DNA of 64,000 bases from Palsa-892 sp963751615 (GCA_963751615.1 CAVVVG010000001.1:27466-91465); one strand, 5' to 3'; counted from the stretch's first letter, positions 19,914 to 29,868 are shown. Program-made: numbers and translations. The notes: generated by a model from the letters alone, not told the origin.

Positions 19914-21383
19914 ATGACAACGCATCGTATTTCGTCGGCCGTCCTTTGGATTGCGACACAAACGGTCCTTCGGCAAATTATCTCTTTTTGCCTATTCGTC
20001 ATGCTTGGTCGTCTCCTGGATCCTGTTGACTTCGGAATCGTTAGCCTCAGCGCATCGATTGTCTACATCATGCAAACGTTTGCAGCGGTTGGAATTGTAC
20101 TGGCCGTAGTTCAAAAGGCGGATTTGACCGAGGATGATGCAGATACGGCTTATACTTTCAATCTAATCGCCAGCTGGGCCATTTTTGTAACCGTTGTTCT
20201 CGGGACTTTGTTATTCGCCTATCTGTATCTGGGTCATCTCAACTTAACGTGTTGGATTTTGATGATCTTAGCCTTTTCGCTACCTATTTCCGCGCTTTAT
20301 GAAGTTCATCAAGCGCGACTAGTAAGAGAGTTTCATTTCAATGTAATCGCCAAGAAGTCGATCGCAGGGAACTTTCTTTCTGGAGTCATTGCAGTTTTTT
20401 GTGCATTCCTCGGGGCCGAGGTCTGGAGTTTGGTCGTACAGCAATTTGTGACGCTATTGGTCGAACTTCTTATTGTCAGGAGTGCATCGCAATGGAGTCC
20501 AACATTGCGTCTCGACAAGGCGTTAATCTCGCACTTGTTTCATTTTAGCGCCTATATCTTTGGCTCTCGTTTTCTCGCCGTTATTGATGTCAGAAGTCCG
20601 GACATTTTTATCGGTGCATATGCTGGTTCATTGTTTGTTGGTTACTACAGAATAGCGCGGAGTATGTTCGACACTTTATTTAATTTTTTCAGCGCTCCGA
20701 TCTCCGGTATCTCCCTGCCCCTGTTTTCTTCGAAACAAACGCAGCTTTCCGAAGTGCGCCGGCTTTATTTAAAGATGTGCGAGGCCATGTGTTGGGTGAT
20801 CCTGCCACCCTTCTTTACACTTGTGCTCTGGGCGCCTGTAGTTGTCGAAACGGTTTTTGGTGAAAAATGGCATACGAGCGGTTGGGTATTACAGCTGCTA
20901 GCAATTATAGTGTTCGTCTATGCAACGTCATATTTGTATGAACCCCTTTTAACTGGACTTGGGCGAACGCGCGATGTGCTCATTATCAGAAGTTGGCAAA
21001 CAGGGATTAATGTCGGCTTGCTAATCGTAACAGCGCCCTTTGGTTTTTTTGCAATGATTGTCGCGCAAGTTGTTGGCCCCTTTCTAGCGACACCCGTTAT
21101 GTTTATTTACGTTTCGAACGCTATCAATCTTGATATGCGATCATTCGCACTTTGCATCTGGAAGCCATTTTTTTCGGCAACAGTATTCGCTGCAATGACC
21201 GCCATTCTTCATATCTTTGTAACGCATCGATTGGGACTCGTAGGACTCATCCTTGATTTGATGGTTTGCTACGTTTGCTATTGCGTTTTGTTTTATGTCC
21301 TAGCAACGCCAGAGTTGCGTAGCGAGATATTCCACGGCGTTCGCCGGCTGTGGAGGCCCAACAAATTCGATCAACATGACTGA
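19914..21383 (+). CDS. Lipopolysaccharide/oligosaccharide flippase (MOP superfamily, Wzx/WzxC-like)
   Basis: A 489-residue polytopic membrane protein with about 12-14 hydrophobic segments. ILRQIISFCLFVMLGRLLDP-like sequence at the N-terminus and YRIARSMFDTLFNFFSAPI in the middle are typical of the polysaccharide transporter family. It would flip the undecaprenyl-linked repeat unit across the inner membrane. It follows the amidotransferase gene in the same direction with a 100-base gap and converges on the polymerase/ligase-like gene at 21435-22814. Together these two would give the Wzx and Wzy functions of a Wzy-dependent pathway. Confidence 0.87.
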   Translation: MTTHRISSAVLWIATQTVLRQIISFCLFVMLGRLLDPVDFGIVSLSASIVYIMQTFAAVGIVLAVVQKADLTEDDADTAYTFNLIASWAIFVTVVLGTLLFAYLYLGHLNLTCWILMILAFSLPISALYEVHQARLVREFHFNVIAKKSIAGNFLSGVIAVFCAFLGAEVWSLVVQQFVTLLVELLIVRSASQWSPTLRLDKALISHLFHFSAYIFGSRFLAVIDVRSPDIFIGAYAGSLFVGYYRIARSMFDTLFNFFSAPISGISLPLFSSKQTQLSEVRRLYLKMCEAMCWVILPPFFTLVLWAPVVVETVFGEKWHTSGWVLQLLAIIVFVYATSYLYEPLLTGLGRTRDVLIIRSWQTGINVGLLIVTAPFGFFAMIVAQVVGPFLATPVMFIYVSNAINLDMRSFALCIWKPFFSATVFAAMTAILHIFVTHRLGLVGLILDLMVCYVCYCVLFYVLATPELRSEIFHGVRRLWRPNKFDQHD

Positions 21384-21434
21384 TTCATTAAGAGATCAGT
21401 TTTGGTTCCTTGCAGATGTTATCTCTATTGCCAC

Positions 21435-22814
21435 TCAAGATTCACGATTTGCGCGCAATAGTTTCAGCTGCTGAATTGTCTGATAATGTGGAAATGGCGC
21501 TCTGTTTCTCATCGTATACGCTGTCGCGCATGTCGTGACGAACACAAGCATGATCCACACTTCGTGGGACAACAAATAGGCCGACTCCGTGAAATTATAT
21601 ATTATGGAGCCGAGCAAAAGATACATTCCGTAAGAAGCAATTCCGAAGTTCTTACCAATTTCGTAGCGAAATACTGCCTTAATCAATCGCACAAAAACGA
21701 TAATCAAGAATGCAATCGTTAGGGCGAGACCAGTAAGCCCGAGTTGGGCCAATATGTCGATGTAACCATTATGAGCTTCATTGATAAAAGAATAGGCGTT
21801 ATATTGAACAAGAACTTTGATGACATCGGGGCCAGTTTGCCAGAGCGCGCCAAATCCTACGCCCAATAGGGGCCGCTGGCTGAATCGGTCGAGCGCGAAG
21901 CGCCAGATGTTGTCGCGTCCGGTCAAACTGACGTCGCCAAACAACTTGTCGAACAATGTGTCTATCCCGGTGTCATACGCGGAGATGACAATGGCAAGTG
22001 CGGCTAGGGTGTAAATCACAAATAGGATACCTCGGATGCGGGCGTCGTAAACCGACACAAAACGTATAGACAGCGTCAGAAGAATTCCTAACGGTATACA
22101 GACCATTGCGGTCTTGGTGCCCGCGATTGGCATCAGACCTGCGGTAATAACAATCAACGCTACGGCTATGAGACGCGACTTCGATATTACTGGGTTCACG
22201 ATTCCAATTGCGAACACAGGGATCGCGAAAAAACAGAAAAATCCGAAATAATTCTTGTTCCCAAATATTCCTCTAAAGCCTATCGGCGTGAACGACTTTG
22301 AGGGCAAAGCGAGAGATGCGATATTTGCCGCGAGGAGGACCGCAAAAAGACCAAACAATAAGCGTAAAACCCGATCGGGCTCGTCTCGATAAGAAAGAGC
22401 GAGCAAAAAGAAGCTGGTCGTCTCGATAACGAGGCGAGAAGCGCGTCGGATCGTAAGCAACGGAAAGTCAGACCAAAGGAAAGATGCAAGCGCCAACAAC
22501 AGTATAGGCACCAAGGGAGCGATGCTGAACGCGATCGTGCGTGCGGAGATTCGGCCTAATCTCGCCAATATCACACTGTTGGCGAAAATAAATAGCGTTA
22601 TGGCTTGCTCAAATGGGTTGCCTAAATCACTCGAAACTGACTGAATTATAACCTGCTGGTCCAAAAAGCCATAAGCTTCCGTGGAAAATAAAATACCAAG
22701 TTCGATCGTTATGGCAAAACACAACAGTATGTCACGATAAAGAGCGACGGCCGGCGACAGTCCAGTGACGGGTTGCCTTCTGAGCATGCGATCTTTCATT
22801 AAAGTCACAGACAT
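21435..22814 (-). CDS. O-antigen ligase/polysaccharide polymerase-like membrane protein (Wzy_C domain)
   Basis: A 459-residue protein with about ten membrane segments. The large periplasmic loop holds RFSQRPLLGVGFGALWQTG and EAHNGYIDILAQLGLTGLAL, the Wzy_C signature including the conserved histidine of EAHNGYI. This family covers O-antigen ligases and exopolysaccharide polymerases such as ExoQ. Next to a flippase and without an LPS core locus, polymerase is the likelier role, but sequence alone cannot separate them. The start at 22814 is followed by a basic N-terminus and the first hydrophobic segment, as expected. Confidence 0.85.
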   Translation of the reverse strand: MSVTLMKDRMLRRQPVTGLSPAVALYRDILLCFAITIELGILFSTEAYGFLDQQVIIQSVSSDLGNPFEQAITLFIFANSVILARLGRISARTIAFSIAPLVPILLLALASFLWSDFPLLTIRRASRLVIETTSFFLLALSYRDEPDRVLRLLFGLFAVLLAANIASLALPSKSFTPIGFRGIFGNKNYFGFFCFFAIPVFAIGIVNPVISKSRLIAVALIVITAGLMPIAGTKTAMVCIPLGILLTLSIRFVSVYDARIRGILFVIYTLAALAIVISAYDTGIDTLFDKLFGDVSLTGRDNIWRFALDRFSQRPLLGVGFGALWQTGPDVIKVLVQYNAYSFINEAHNGYIDILAQLGLTGLALTIAFLIIVFVRLIKAVFRYEIGKNFGIASYGMYLLLGSIIYNFTESAYLLSHEVWIMLVFVTTCATAYTMRNRAPFPHYQTIQQLKLLRANRES

Positions 22815-22937
22815 TTCTAACTTTCATCGCTCAGTTTAAAATCGTGAAACAAAACCGCTTTAACGCAGTAGAAGATCTCGCGATTCGGACATTCGTGTTG
22901 GAGATTAATGTTTAAATCGGATTTGCTCAATTGGCGA

Positions 22938-23474
22938 TCACGTTCCATCAGCGAAGTCGGGCCAACTTAAGTCCTTCGGCGAGATTTCGGTAATGGGTAA
23001 CGGCCAAACAATGTCAAAAGCTGGGTCATTGTAGCGAATGCCACGCCCTGCCTCGGGTAAGTAAGGTTCTGAAATGAGATAGTTAACCTCTACATTGTCA
23101 TTTAGGACCTGAAAGCCATGCGCAAAGCCTTTTGGAACGTATAGTTGTTGACCATTCGCGCCTGATAGCTCGAAGCCTTGCCAGCGGCGGTAGGTCGGTG
23201 AATTTGGCCTAATGTCGATAATGACGTCCCAGATGGTTCCTGTGAGGCAGCGCACCAGCTTAACTTCGCTGTGCGGCTCGACTTGATAATGCATTCCGCG
23301 AAGCGTGCCTTTAAGAGAGGAGAGGGAAACACTGTGCTCTGGAAATTTAGTTTCAAGCCCATGTGCCTCGAACTCGCGAACACAGAAGGTGCGAGCAAAG
23401 AAACCGCGACGGTCGCGCGCCGGCTCCAAATCAATGAGACACGCATCTTGGAGACGGGTGGGGCGAAATTGCAT
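22938..23474 (-). CDS. dTDP-4-dehydrorhamnose 3,5-epimerase-like cupin
   Basis: A 178-residue RmlC-fold protein. RRGFFARTFCVREFEAHGL, LRGMHYQ (with the active-site histidine) and LYVPKGFAHGFQVLND match the family. It is distinct from the RmlC encoded with the rml operon at 44927, so it probably serves the deoxysugar made by the neighbouring cassette and may be a 3- or 5-epimerase or a ketosugar isomerase. The start overlaps the SDR stop (TAATG at 23474), indicating translational coupling. It diverges, with the SDR, from the methyltransferase cassette at 24484. Confidence 0.85.
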   Translation of the reverse strand: MQFRPTRLQDACLIDLEPARDRRGFFARTFCVREFEAHGLETKFPEHSVSLSSLKGTLRGMHYQVEPHSEVKLVRCLTGTIWDVIIDIRPNSPTYRRWQGFELSGANGQQLYVPKGFAHGFQVLNDNVEVNYLISEPYLPEAGRGIRYNDPAFDIVWPLPITEISPKDLSWPDFADGT

Positions 23475-24211
23475 TATGATTTGATCATCGGTCGAATATG
23501 GATGTCCGTCACTTCGGCTGTACGTGACAATGTAAGGGCATTGAGAACAGTGGAGGCGACGTCTTCAGTTTGTAATAGGAGTCCCGGTTGGTATTGCTTG
23601 CCCTCCTGTGCATATATTCGGGCCTGCATGTCGGTTGCAGTTCGTCCAAGATAGACGCTAAGAACTCGCACACCCGCAGCATTAACCTCCCCCCGCAAGC
23701 TGTCAGCAATTGCCTTCAGCGCATGCTTGGTCGAATCGTACTCCGACGAATATGCGTGTGCGGTGATGCCATGACTCGAATTGATGAATACGACTTGGCC
23801 ATGTCGATTTTTCAACATCGGTATTAGAGCCTTGGCTAACGCAAACGGTGCGCGGACGTTGACTCGATAATGCAGATCAAGGTCCTCAAGAGATGCGCTC
23901 TCCACTGAGCCTGATACATATATTCCAGCGTCCTGAATGAGTATATCGACGTATCGCAGATCAGTCGTGATCCTCTGAATAAATTCACGTTGGCCTATTT
24001 CACTACTGAAATCGGCCGCGCAACAGGTGGCCGTTGCACCTAAGTCTCGCGCGTCTTGGGCGACCCGCTCAAGCGACTCCAATCTACGCGCAACGAGATA
24101 AAGGTCCGCACCCTCCTTGGCGAGCGCCAGGGCAATCGCCGCGCCGATTCCGGTACTCGCACCAGTGACTACGGCTATATGGCCATTAAAAGCACCCAAT
24201 CCAATCCTCAT
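23474..24211 (-). CDS. Short-chain dehydrogenase/reductase (classical SDR)
   Basis: A 245-residue Rossmann oxidoreductase. VVTGASTGIGAAIALALAKE is the coenzyme-binding motif, FINSSHG supplies the catalytic serine, and YDSTKHALKA is the Y-x-x-x-K site. It is first in a two-gene operon with the RmlC-like cupin, which suggests ketoreduction of a 4-keto-deoxysugar nucleotide, perhaps the C-methylated product of the divergent cassette. That role is inferred from context; classical SDRs act on many substrates. Confidence 0.82.
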   Translation of the reverse strand: MRIGLGAFNGHIAVVTGASTGIGAAIALALAKEGADLYLVARRLESLERVAQDARDLGATATCCAADFSSEIGQREFIQRITTDLRYVDILIQDAGIYVSGSVESASLEDLDLHYRVNVRAPFALAKALIPMLKNRHGQVVFINSSHGITAHAYSSEYDSTKHALKAIADSLRGEVNAAGVRVLSVYLGRTATDMQARIYAQEGKQYQPGLLLQTEDVASTVLNALTLSRTAEVTDIHIRPMIKS

Positions 24212-24483
24212 GTTCAGCTTTTCTCCGGAAGCACAGCATGGTTAATCCGTCCGGAGAGGCGGCATTCCGGTTCGTCCCTGTGCGCCTTGCAATATCACAT
24301 AATTTTCTATCAAAATTTACTAAGTGTCGGCGTAGTTATTTCATTCATAGCAATTAGTGCAATATTGTAATTATGTTAGGTATCATCCAGGCATGACGCG
24401 AATTGTACAGCCGACGAATACCCGGGCTCGACACGGCCGCATAGATGGGTTCTTCGCATCCCTCGCTATATAATCAAGATCCC
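24212..24483. promoter_or_regulatory. Divergent intergenic region
   Basis: About 270 bases between the divergent SDR/cupin operon and the methyltransferase operon. It contains AT-rich patches near 24300-24380 that could hold promoters in both directions. I see no strong palindrome. The in-frame TTG/ATG codons from 24445 leave the exact methyltransferase start uncertain. Confidence 0.3.
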
Positions 24484-25779
24484 ATGCAGACGATCATGTT
24501 CGATAGCCCTGGATTGAACCCCGTGACGCGTAAGAGTGGGCATTGTCGACTGTGTCACAGCCCGCTCGTTACGACCTTCGTGGATCTCGGGATGTCTCCT
24601 CTTTGTGAGAGCTTTTTGACCGCCGACCAGCTTGACCAAATGGAGCCGTATTTTCCTCTGCATGTGCTTGTCTGCGGTGAATGCTTTCTTGTGCAGCTGC
24701 AGGAATACGTCAAGCCTGAACTCATCTTTACGGAATACGCTTACTTTTCGTCTTTTTCGACTTCTTGGGTTGAGCACGCCCGACAGTATTGCAATATGAT
24801 CACGAAACGACTTGGGCTTAGCACTTCGAGTCAAGTATTTGAGATCGCCAGCAATGACGGATACCTACTTCAGCATTTCTTGCCGCTGAAGATTCCCGTT
24901 ACCGGCATTGAGCCGGCAGCAAATGTCGCGGAGGCGGCCTGCAAGAAGAATATTCCGACGCTTGTGGAGTTCTTTGGAATGCAACTTGCGGAACGCCTCG
25001 TATCGGAGGGTCGCCGGGCTGATCTTATCATCGGTAATAACGTGCTCGCCCAGGTCCCCAATCTCAATGACTTTACAGCCGGGATGGCGCATCTGCTCGC
25101 ACCAAATGGTGTGATTACGCTCGAGTTTCCGCATCTCGAATGCCTAATCAAAGAGAACCAGTTCGATACGATTTATCACGAGCATTTCTCTTATTTCTCA
25201 CTCGTAACGGTAGAGCGGCTTGCCCGCCGACATGGGTTAAAAGTGTTTGACGTGGAAAAGCTGGCCACGCATGGCGGATCTTTGCGTGTGTATATGAGCC
25301 GCGTCGATGCCTCGTACAAAATAGCACCATCGGTTACCGCTCTCCTCACGCACGAGCGTAAAATCGATTTTGAAAACATTCAAACTTATACGCAGTTCGG
25401 GGCACGGGTGCATCGTACCAAGCGAAAACTTCTGTCTTTCCTGATCCAATGCAAGGATGCAGGAGCCAAAGTGTGCGGATATGGTGCGCCTGGCAAAGGC
25501 AATACGCTACTCAACTACTGCGGGGTCGGGACTGATTTCCTCGATTTCACCGTCGACCAAAACCCTTACAAGCACGGACGTTACACGCCAGGAATGCATA
25601 TCCCGATTCATCCGGTGTCTGCGATTGATGCTACACGGCCCGACTACTTACTTATACTTCCTTGGAATTTACGAAATGAGATCGTCGCCCAAATGCGCCA
25701 TGTGTCGAATTGGGGCTGCAAGTTCATTGTACCAATTCCTGAAGTTCATGTAATTGATCCGCGCGAGGTCGCATTATGA
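24484..25779 (+). CDS. TylC3/NovW-neighbour-type NDP-sugar C-methyltransferase
   Basis: A SAM-dependent C-methyltransferase of about 431 residues. The N-terminal zinc-binding segment CRLCHSPLVTTFVDLG, with further cysteines in VCGECFLVQL, is diagnostic for sugar 3-C-methyltransferases (putative zinc-binding domain plus Methyltransf_13-like plus C-terminal domain). VFEIASNDGYLLQHF is the SAM loop. IYHEHFSYFSL contains the conserved HEHxxY, and VCGYGAPGKGNTLLNYCG is the C-terminal domain hallmark. It would put a methyl branch on a 4-keto-deoxysugar nucleotide. The ATG at 24484 is chosen; an upstream in-frame start at 24445 is possible. It overlaps the next gene by ATGA at 25776. Confidence 0.87.
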   Translation: MQTIMFDSPGLNPVTRKSGHCRLCHSPLVTTFVDLGMSPLCESFLTADQLDQMEPYFPLHVLVCGECFLVQLQEYVKPELIFTEYAYFSSFSTSWVEHARQYCNMITKRLGLSTSSQVFEIASNDGYLLQHFLPLKIPVTGIEPAANVAEAACKKNIPTLVEFFGMQLAERLVSEGRRADLIIGNNVLAQVPNLNDFTAGMAHLLAPNGVITLEFPHLECLIKENQFDTIYHEHFSYFSLVTVERLARRHGLKVFDVEKLATHGGSLRVYMSRVDASYKIAPSVTALLTHERKIDFENIQTYTQFGARVHRTKRKLLSFLIQCKDAGAKVCGYGAPGKGNTLLNYCGVGTDFLDFTVDQNPYKHGRYTPGMHIPIHPVSAIDATRPDYLLILPWNLRNEIVAQMRHVSNWGCKFIVPIPEVHVIDPREVAL

Positions 25780-26570
25780 AGGTCGTCCTCTTTTGCGGGG
25801 GCCTGGGAACCCGAATACGCGAATATTCTGAGAATATTCCGAAACCAATGGTGCCGATCGGATCGCAACCAATCATATGGCATCTCATGCAGTATTACTG
25901 TTCATATGGACATTGTGATTTCATCTTGTGCGTAGGTCACAAAGCAAATGTGATCAAAGACTATTTTTTGAATTATAAGCAAACGGTCGGTGCTGATTTT
26001 GTGATTTCGAATTTTGGAAAAAAAATCGAGATCTTGGGTGAACAAGCGCCGGATTGGCGCGTAACCGTTGTCGATACGGGAGTATGGCGCAACATCGGCG
26101 AGCGATTGGTGGCGGTGAAGAGTTACGTTGAGAACGAGGAAATCTTTCTGGCCAACTATAGCGATGGCTTGAGCGATGCACCATTATCAGAAATGATTGA
26201 TCACTTTAAGAAAAGCGGAAAAATCGGCTGCTTCGTGGCGGTCCGCGCGCCATTCAATTTCCATCTTGTTGAATTTAATCAAAATTCCAGCGTCCGCCGC
26301 TTGCGCTCAAACCAAGAGGCGGACATCTGGATAAATGGTGGCTACTTTATCTTCCGGAAAGAAATTTTCGATTATATTCACGACGGCGAGGAATTAGTTC
26401 TCGAACCGTTTGAACGCTTGATCAAGGATGATCAGCTCCTCGCCTATAAACATGAAGGCTTCTGGCGACCGATGGATACATTGAAGGACAGACAGGTGCT
26501 CGAAGAAATGGTCGAGCGGGGTGAAATGCCATGGCGGCACTCTTGCGCTGGAAAGCGCCCCAAATCGTAA
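25776..26570 (+). CDS. rfbF: Glucose-1-phosphate cytidylyltransferase-like protein (RfbF/DdhA type)
   Basis: A 264-residue nucleotidyltransferase. VLFCGGLGTRIREYSENIPKP is the NTP-binding start, and PMVPIGSQPIIWHLMQYY, VDTGVWRNIGERL (TG rather than the usual TGxxTMTG of RfbF), NYSDGLSD and YKHEGFWRPMDTLKD fit the cytidylyltransferase family. It would make CDP-glucose or a related CDP-sugar. No CDP-glucose 4,6-dehydratase of the RfbG type is visible nearby, so the extended SDR at 28767 or an external enzyme would have to supply that step. It is translationally coupled to the methyltransferase. Confidence 0.83.
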   Translation: MKVVLFCGGLGTRIREYSENIPKPMVPIGSQPIIWHLMQYYCSYGHCDFILCVGHKANVIKDYFLNYKQTVGADFVISNFGKKIEILGEQAPDWRVTVVDTGVWRNIGERLVAVKSYVENEEIFLANYSDGLSDAPLSEMIDHFKKSGKIGCFVAVRAPFNFHLVEFNQNSSVRRLRSNQEADIWINGGYFIFRKEIFDYIHDGEELVLEPFERLIKDDQLLAYKHEGFWRPMDTLKDRQVLEEMVERGEMPWRHSCAGKRPKS

Positions 26571-26574
26571 TGTC

Positions 26575-27228
26575 ATGAAGGTCTTTCCGCTCGCAGCACC
26601 CGGCGAACAAATGTCGGTCCTTTGCCTGGGTGCGCATTCGGACGACATCGAAATCGGCGCTGGTGCAACTTTGCTCAATATGATTGCGCGAGGAATCCGT
26701 CTGCATGTTCAGTGGTGTGTCTTGAGCGGCGCCGGAGAACGTGAAAGAGAGGCTCGTGCTTCAGCAGCAGACTTTCTGTCAGATGCAGCGGAAGCAAAAA
26801 TTGAGATTATGAACTTCAAGGACGGGTTTTTTCCGCAGCATGGTGCCGAAATAAAATCTTGGTTCGAAGAGCTTAAAACGCGAGTCAATCCAGACATTAT
26901 TTTCACCCAACATCGCGATGATGAACATCAGGATCACCGGGAGGTCAGCCGGCTGACTTGGAATACGTTCCGTGACCACTGCATTCTCGAGTACGAAGTC
27001 CCCAAATGGGATGGAGATATGGGTCGACCCAATGTTTATGTCTCAATTCCGGCCGACGCTTTGAACCGCAAAATCGATTTGTTGATGACGCACTTCGGAA
27101 GCCAGCGATCGAAACACTGGTTCAGCCCCGACGTTTTTCGCGGATTGGCCCGGCTGAGAGGAATGGAATGCCATGCTCCGGAAAATTACGCGGAAGCATT
27201 TTTTGCGCGGAAACTCAGAGTTGCTTGA
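26575..27228 (+). CDS. PIG-L family deacetylase
   Basis: A 217-residue zinc-dependent N-deacetylase-like protein. VLCLGAHSDDIEIGAGATLL is the AHxDD zinc-binding motif. FTQHRDDEHQDHREVSRLTW holds the second metal site (HxDxxxDH). The ATG at 26575, five bases after the previous stop, is preferred over the upstream in-frame ATG at 26521 that overlaps the cytidylyltransferase. It would remove an acetyl group from an N-acetylated sugar or related amide. Its place inside a sugar-nucleotide operon suggests action on an intermediate or on the finished sugar, but the substrate is not known. Confidence 0.87.
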   Translation: MKVFPLAAPGEQMSVLCLGAHSDDIEIGAGATLLNMIARGIRLHVQWCVLSGAGEREREARASAADFLSDAAEAKIEIMNFKDGFFPQHGAEIKSWFEELKTRVNPDIIFTQHRDDEHQDHREVSRLTWNTFRDHCILEYEVPKWDGDMGRPNVYVSIPADALNRKIDLLMTHFGSQRSKHWFSPDVFRGLARLRGMECHAPENYAEAFFARKLRVA

Positions 27229-27400
27229 GCAGGACAAACGAATTCATTGTGGTTCGCCGAGTCAATAACCTAATTCAATCACGGGGCTCGCATCTGCAAA
27301 TTGAGTAATTCGCGCTAAGGTTAACCACCTTAAATGACGTTGTACCAGGGCTAGACTTGATATAAATTCGTTACGTTAATTTGAACGCCAATTTAATTAG

Positions 27401-28573
27401 TTGTCAAAAGCGTCTGTGTATGAGCGTATCCTAATGTTAGTCGCCAAACACGGAAAGTCCAGTTTGCCGCGTCGATCGTCGCGCTCTAGTTCGTCGACCA
27501 CCAATCGGGTGTCGTTGCGCGCCGACAGTAATCCGTTTGTTACAATTGCAATACCAACCTTTAATAGAGCGTCCTTGCTGAAAGAATGTATTCTTTCGGT
27601 TCTTTCGCAAACATATCCCAATTACGAAATAATTGTTTCTGATAACGCGTCGACGGACGACACGCAAAAAGTGTTGCAACAATTTCGTGGTCAAAAGCTA
27701 CGTGTCGTTACACAGAAAAACAATATCGGTCTCTTGCCAAACTGGAATGCGTGCTTGGCCGAAGCCAAAGGTGAGTATTTTTTGTTGGTTTCGGACGACG
27801 ATAAGATTTCACCCTGGTTGCTAGAATCTTCTGTTGCTCTTGTGCGCCGTGATCGACAAATTCCGATCGTGATCGCATTAAGCGAAGTCTACTTTCCAGA
27901 CGTTGAGCGCGCGTGGCAACCACACAGCAAACTTAAGACCGGCATTTGGAATGGTGTCGATATTTTAGAGGAGCTGTTAAAACTCCCAATGTTGGCGGGC
28001 ATGAGCACCTATATGATTAGATCGGACGCGCTCCGTGCCCTGGGGGGATTTCCGGTGGACCATCCTCACGCGGCCGACCGAGCCGTCTGGGCTACTTTAC
28101 TTTCAACCGGCAAGGCTGGCTTCGTCAATAAGACCTGCGGGTTGCTTCGCCTTCAGAACAGTGCACGCGAGACGTCAAGATTATCTATTGATCTGCGCCT
28201 CAGCGACAGCGAGAGGGTGACGAGCGAACTTATTGATATGGCTGATCGGTCAATTAAAGATCCGAAAAAACGTGATAAGATTAAATCATTGTATAAGCGC
28301 TATGCTTCGCGCAGCGTATTTTTAAACCTCGCACAATACCGCCGGGAGGGCGCAAAGTTAAAGGACGTGCTGCCTCTAATTTGGCAATGGCGAGCTAAAT
28401 TGAAAGATGTAGGAGTGAGCTTTATTCCTGAATTGCTTTTTGCGCTGATAATGTTTTTTCTTCCGCCGCAGGTAGCCATTTGGTCTCGCCATTTCAGACG
28501 GAGCTATCGACATAGTTGGAACGGGAACTCCCCAAAGCGTTTGCCATTCACTTCTATGCGCTATCTCGATTGA
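27401..28573 (+). CDS. Glycosyltransferase family 2
   Basis: An inverting GT-A enzyme of about 380-390 residues. TIAIPTFNRASLLKECILSV is the nucleotide-binding start, IIVSDNASTDDTQKVLQ follows, and LLVSDDDKISP is the DxD-type metal site. The C-terminus carries a hydrophobic stretch (LLFALIMFFLPPQVAI) that may anchor it to the membrane. Start options are TTG at 27401 and ATG at 27434; neither has a strong ribosome site. It lies in the same direction as the modification cassette, after a 170-base gap, and is the natural candidate to transfer the sugar the cassette makes. Confidence 0.87.
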   Translation: MSKASVYERILMLVAKHGKSSLPRRSSRSSSSTTNRVSLRADSNPFVTIAIPTFNRASLLKECILSVLSQTYPNYEIIVSDNASTDDTQKVLQQFRGQKLRVVTQKNNIGLLPNWNACLAEAKGEYFLLVSDDDKISPWLLESSVALVRRDRQIPIVIALSEVYFPDVERAWQPHSKLKTGIWNGVDILEELLKLPMLAGMSTYMIRSDALRALGGFPVDHPHAADRAVWATLLSTGKAGFVNKTCGLLRLQNSARETSRLSIDLRLSDSERVTSELIDMADRSIKDPKKRDKIKSLYKRYASRSVFLNLAQYRREGAKLKDVLPLIWQWRAKLKDVGVSFIPELLFALIMFFLPPQVAIWSRHFRRSYRHSWNGNSPKRLPFTSMRYLD

Positions 28574-28766
28574 ACTCGGCAGAACCAATGTTATGAACTG
28601 GAGCGCAGCAAGCATGCCCTACCCTGACGGCATACATTGGTGCTCCACTATATTTAAAGACGATCGCGGCTTGCCGATGCTTCCAATCGTGATCGATGCC
28701 GGTTCGCAGTATTTCGGGATATTGCGCAGTTCGACTAGTTGTCAGGTCTGATAGAGAGCAATAGTG

Positions 28767-29843
28767 ATGCGAATCTTGTTGACCGGAAATCTCGGTTACA
28801 TTGGTACAGTCCTCACGCCAATGTTGATTAAAAGAAACCATGACGTCGTAGGCTTCGATAGCGACCTCTACGCACGTTGCACATTTTCAGGTGGCGGTAC
28901 GATCCACGAGGTGCCAACCATCCGCAAGGACGTGCGTGATGCCGAGCTGAACGACCTCACAGGTTTCGATGCAGTGCTACATCTGGCGGCCCTCTCCAAT
29001 GATCCGCTTGGCGATTTCAAGACGGACATCACCGATCAGATTAATCACCGAGCGAGTGTACGACTGGCCGAACTTGCGAAAAAGGCAGGGGTTCGGCGTT
29101 TTATATTGGCTTCGTCTTGCAGCAATTATGGCCTCGCAGGCGATGAGATGATCGACGAAACTGGCGCACTGAATCCGGTTACGGCCTATGGAGAATCGAA
29201 AGTAATGTCAGAGCGTGACATCTCGCAGATGGCAGGAGACGGCTTCTGCCCGACCTACTTGCGACCGGCGACTGCTTATGGTGTTTCGCCGCGGCTGCGC
29301 TTCGACATCGTACTTAACAATCTTGTCGCCTGGGCAGTGACAACGAAGCATATTCACTTGAAGTCGGATGGCTCGCCCTGGCGGCCGATTGTCCACATCG
29401 AGGACATCTCACGCGCGTTTATTGCCGTCCTCGAGGCACCAGCGGACGTGGTTTTTAACGAGGCATTCAATGTTGGTCAGACGAACCACAACTATCAAAT
29501 ACGGGATTTGGCCGAAATCGTAGCTGGCGTCGTGCCTGACTGCGAGATTGAATATGCGGCTGGCGCCGGACCTGATAAGCGTTCCTATCGGGTAAGCTTC
29601 GAAAAGATCAAGAAAATGCTGCCGCAATTCCAGCCAAAGTGGGACGCGAAGACGGGCGCGGAGCAGCTTTATCAGACGTATCGTTCGTCTGGCCTCACCC
29701 TCCAGGAGTTTGAGGGCCCCCGCTATCAGCGCATTGGTCACATCAAGAAACTGATCACTGAAGGAATCCTCGATACCGAATTACGTTATAGGAGGCAAAA
29801 CCACGATGAATTGGTCGTGGCCGCGCTTTCGCCGCATGCGTAG
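28767..29843 (+). CDS. NAD-dependent epimerase/dehydratase (extended SDR)
   Basis: A 358-residue extended SDR. ILLTGNLGYIGTVLTPMLIK is a slightly unusual TGxxGxxG motif with asparagine in place of the first variable residue. HLAALSNDPLG, LASSCSNYG and AYGESKVMSE give the catalytic serine-region and Y-x-x-x-K. WRPIVHIEDISRAF is the usual substrate-binding tail. ATG at 28767 follows a GTG and is chosen because it begins directly with the Rossmann strand. It may act as 4,6-dehydratase, 4-epimerase or reductase for the cassette's sugar nucleotide. The C-terminus runs into the start of the DUF4910 gene. Confidence 0.83.
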   Translation: MRILLTGNLGYIGTVLTPMLIKRNHDVVGFDSDLYARCTFSGGGTIHEVPTIRKDVRDAELNDLTGFDAVLHLAALSNDPLGDFKTDITDQINHRASVRLAELAKKAGVRRFILASSCSNYGLAGDEMIDETGALNPVTAYGESKVMSERDISQMAGDGFCPTYLRPATAYGVSPRLRFDIVLNNLVAWAVTTKHIHLKSDGSPWRPIVHIEDISRAFIAVLEAPADVVFNEAFNVGQTNHNYQIRDLAEIVAGVVPDCEIEYAAGAGPDKRSYRVSFEKIKKMLPQFQPKWDAKTGAEQLYQTYRSSGLTLQEFEGPRYQRIGHIKKLITEGILDTELRYRRQNHDELVVAALSPHA

Positions 29844-29868
29844 TAAGCGAGCGGATGTTTCCGGCATT

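Noticed and set aside
26521..26574. Upstream start for the PIG-L gene
   Set aside because: It would overlap the cytidylyltransferase by about 50 bases with an unconserved peptide; ATG at 26575 directly precedes the domain.
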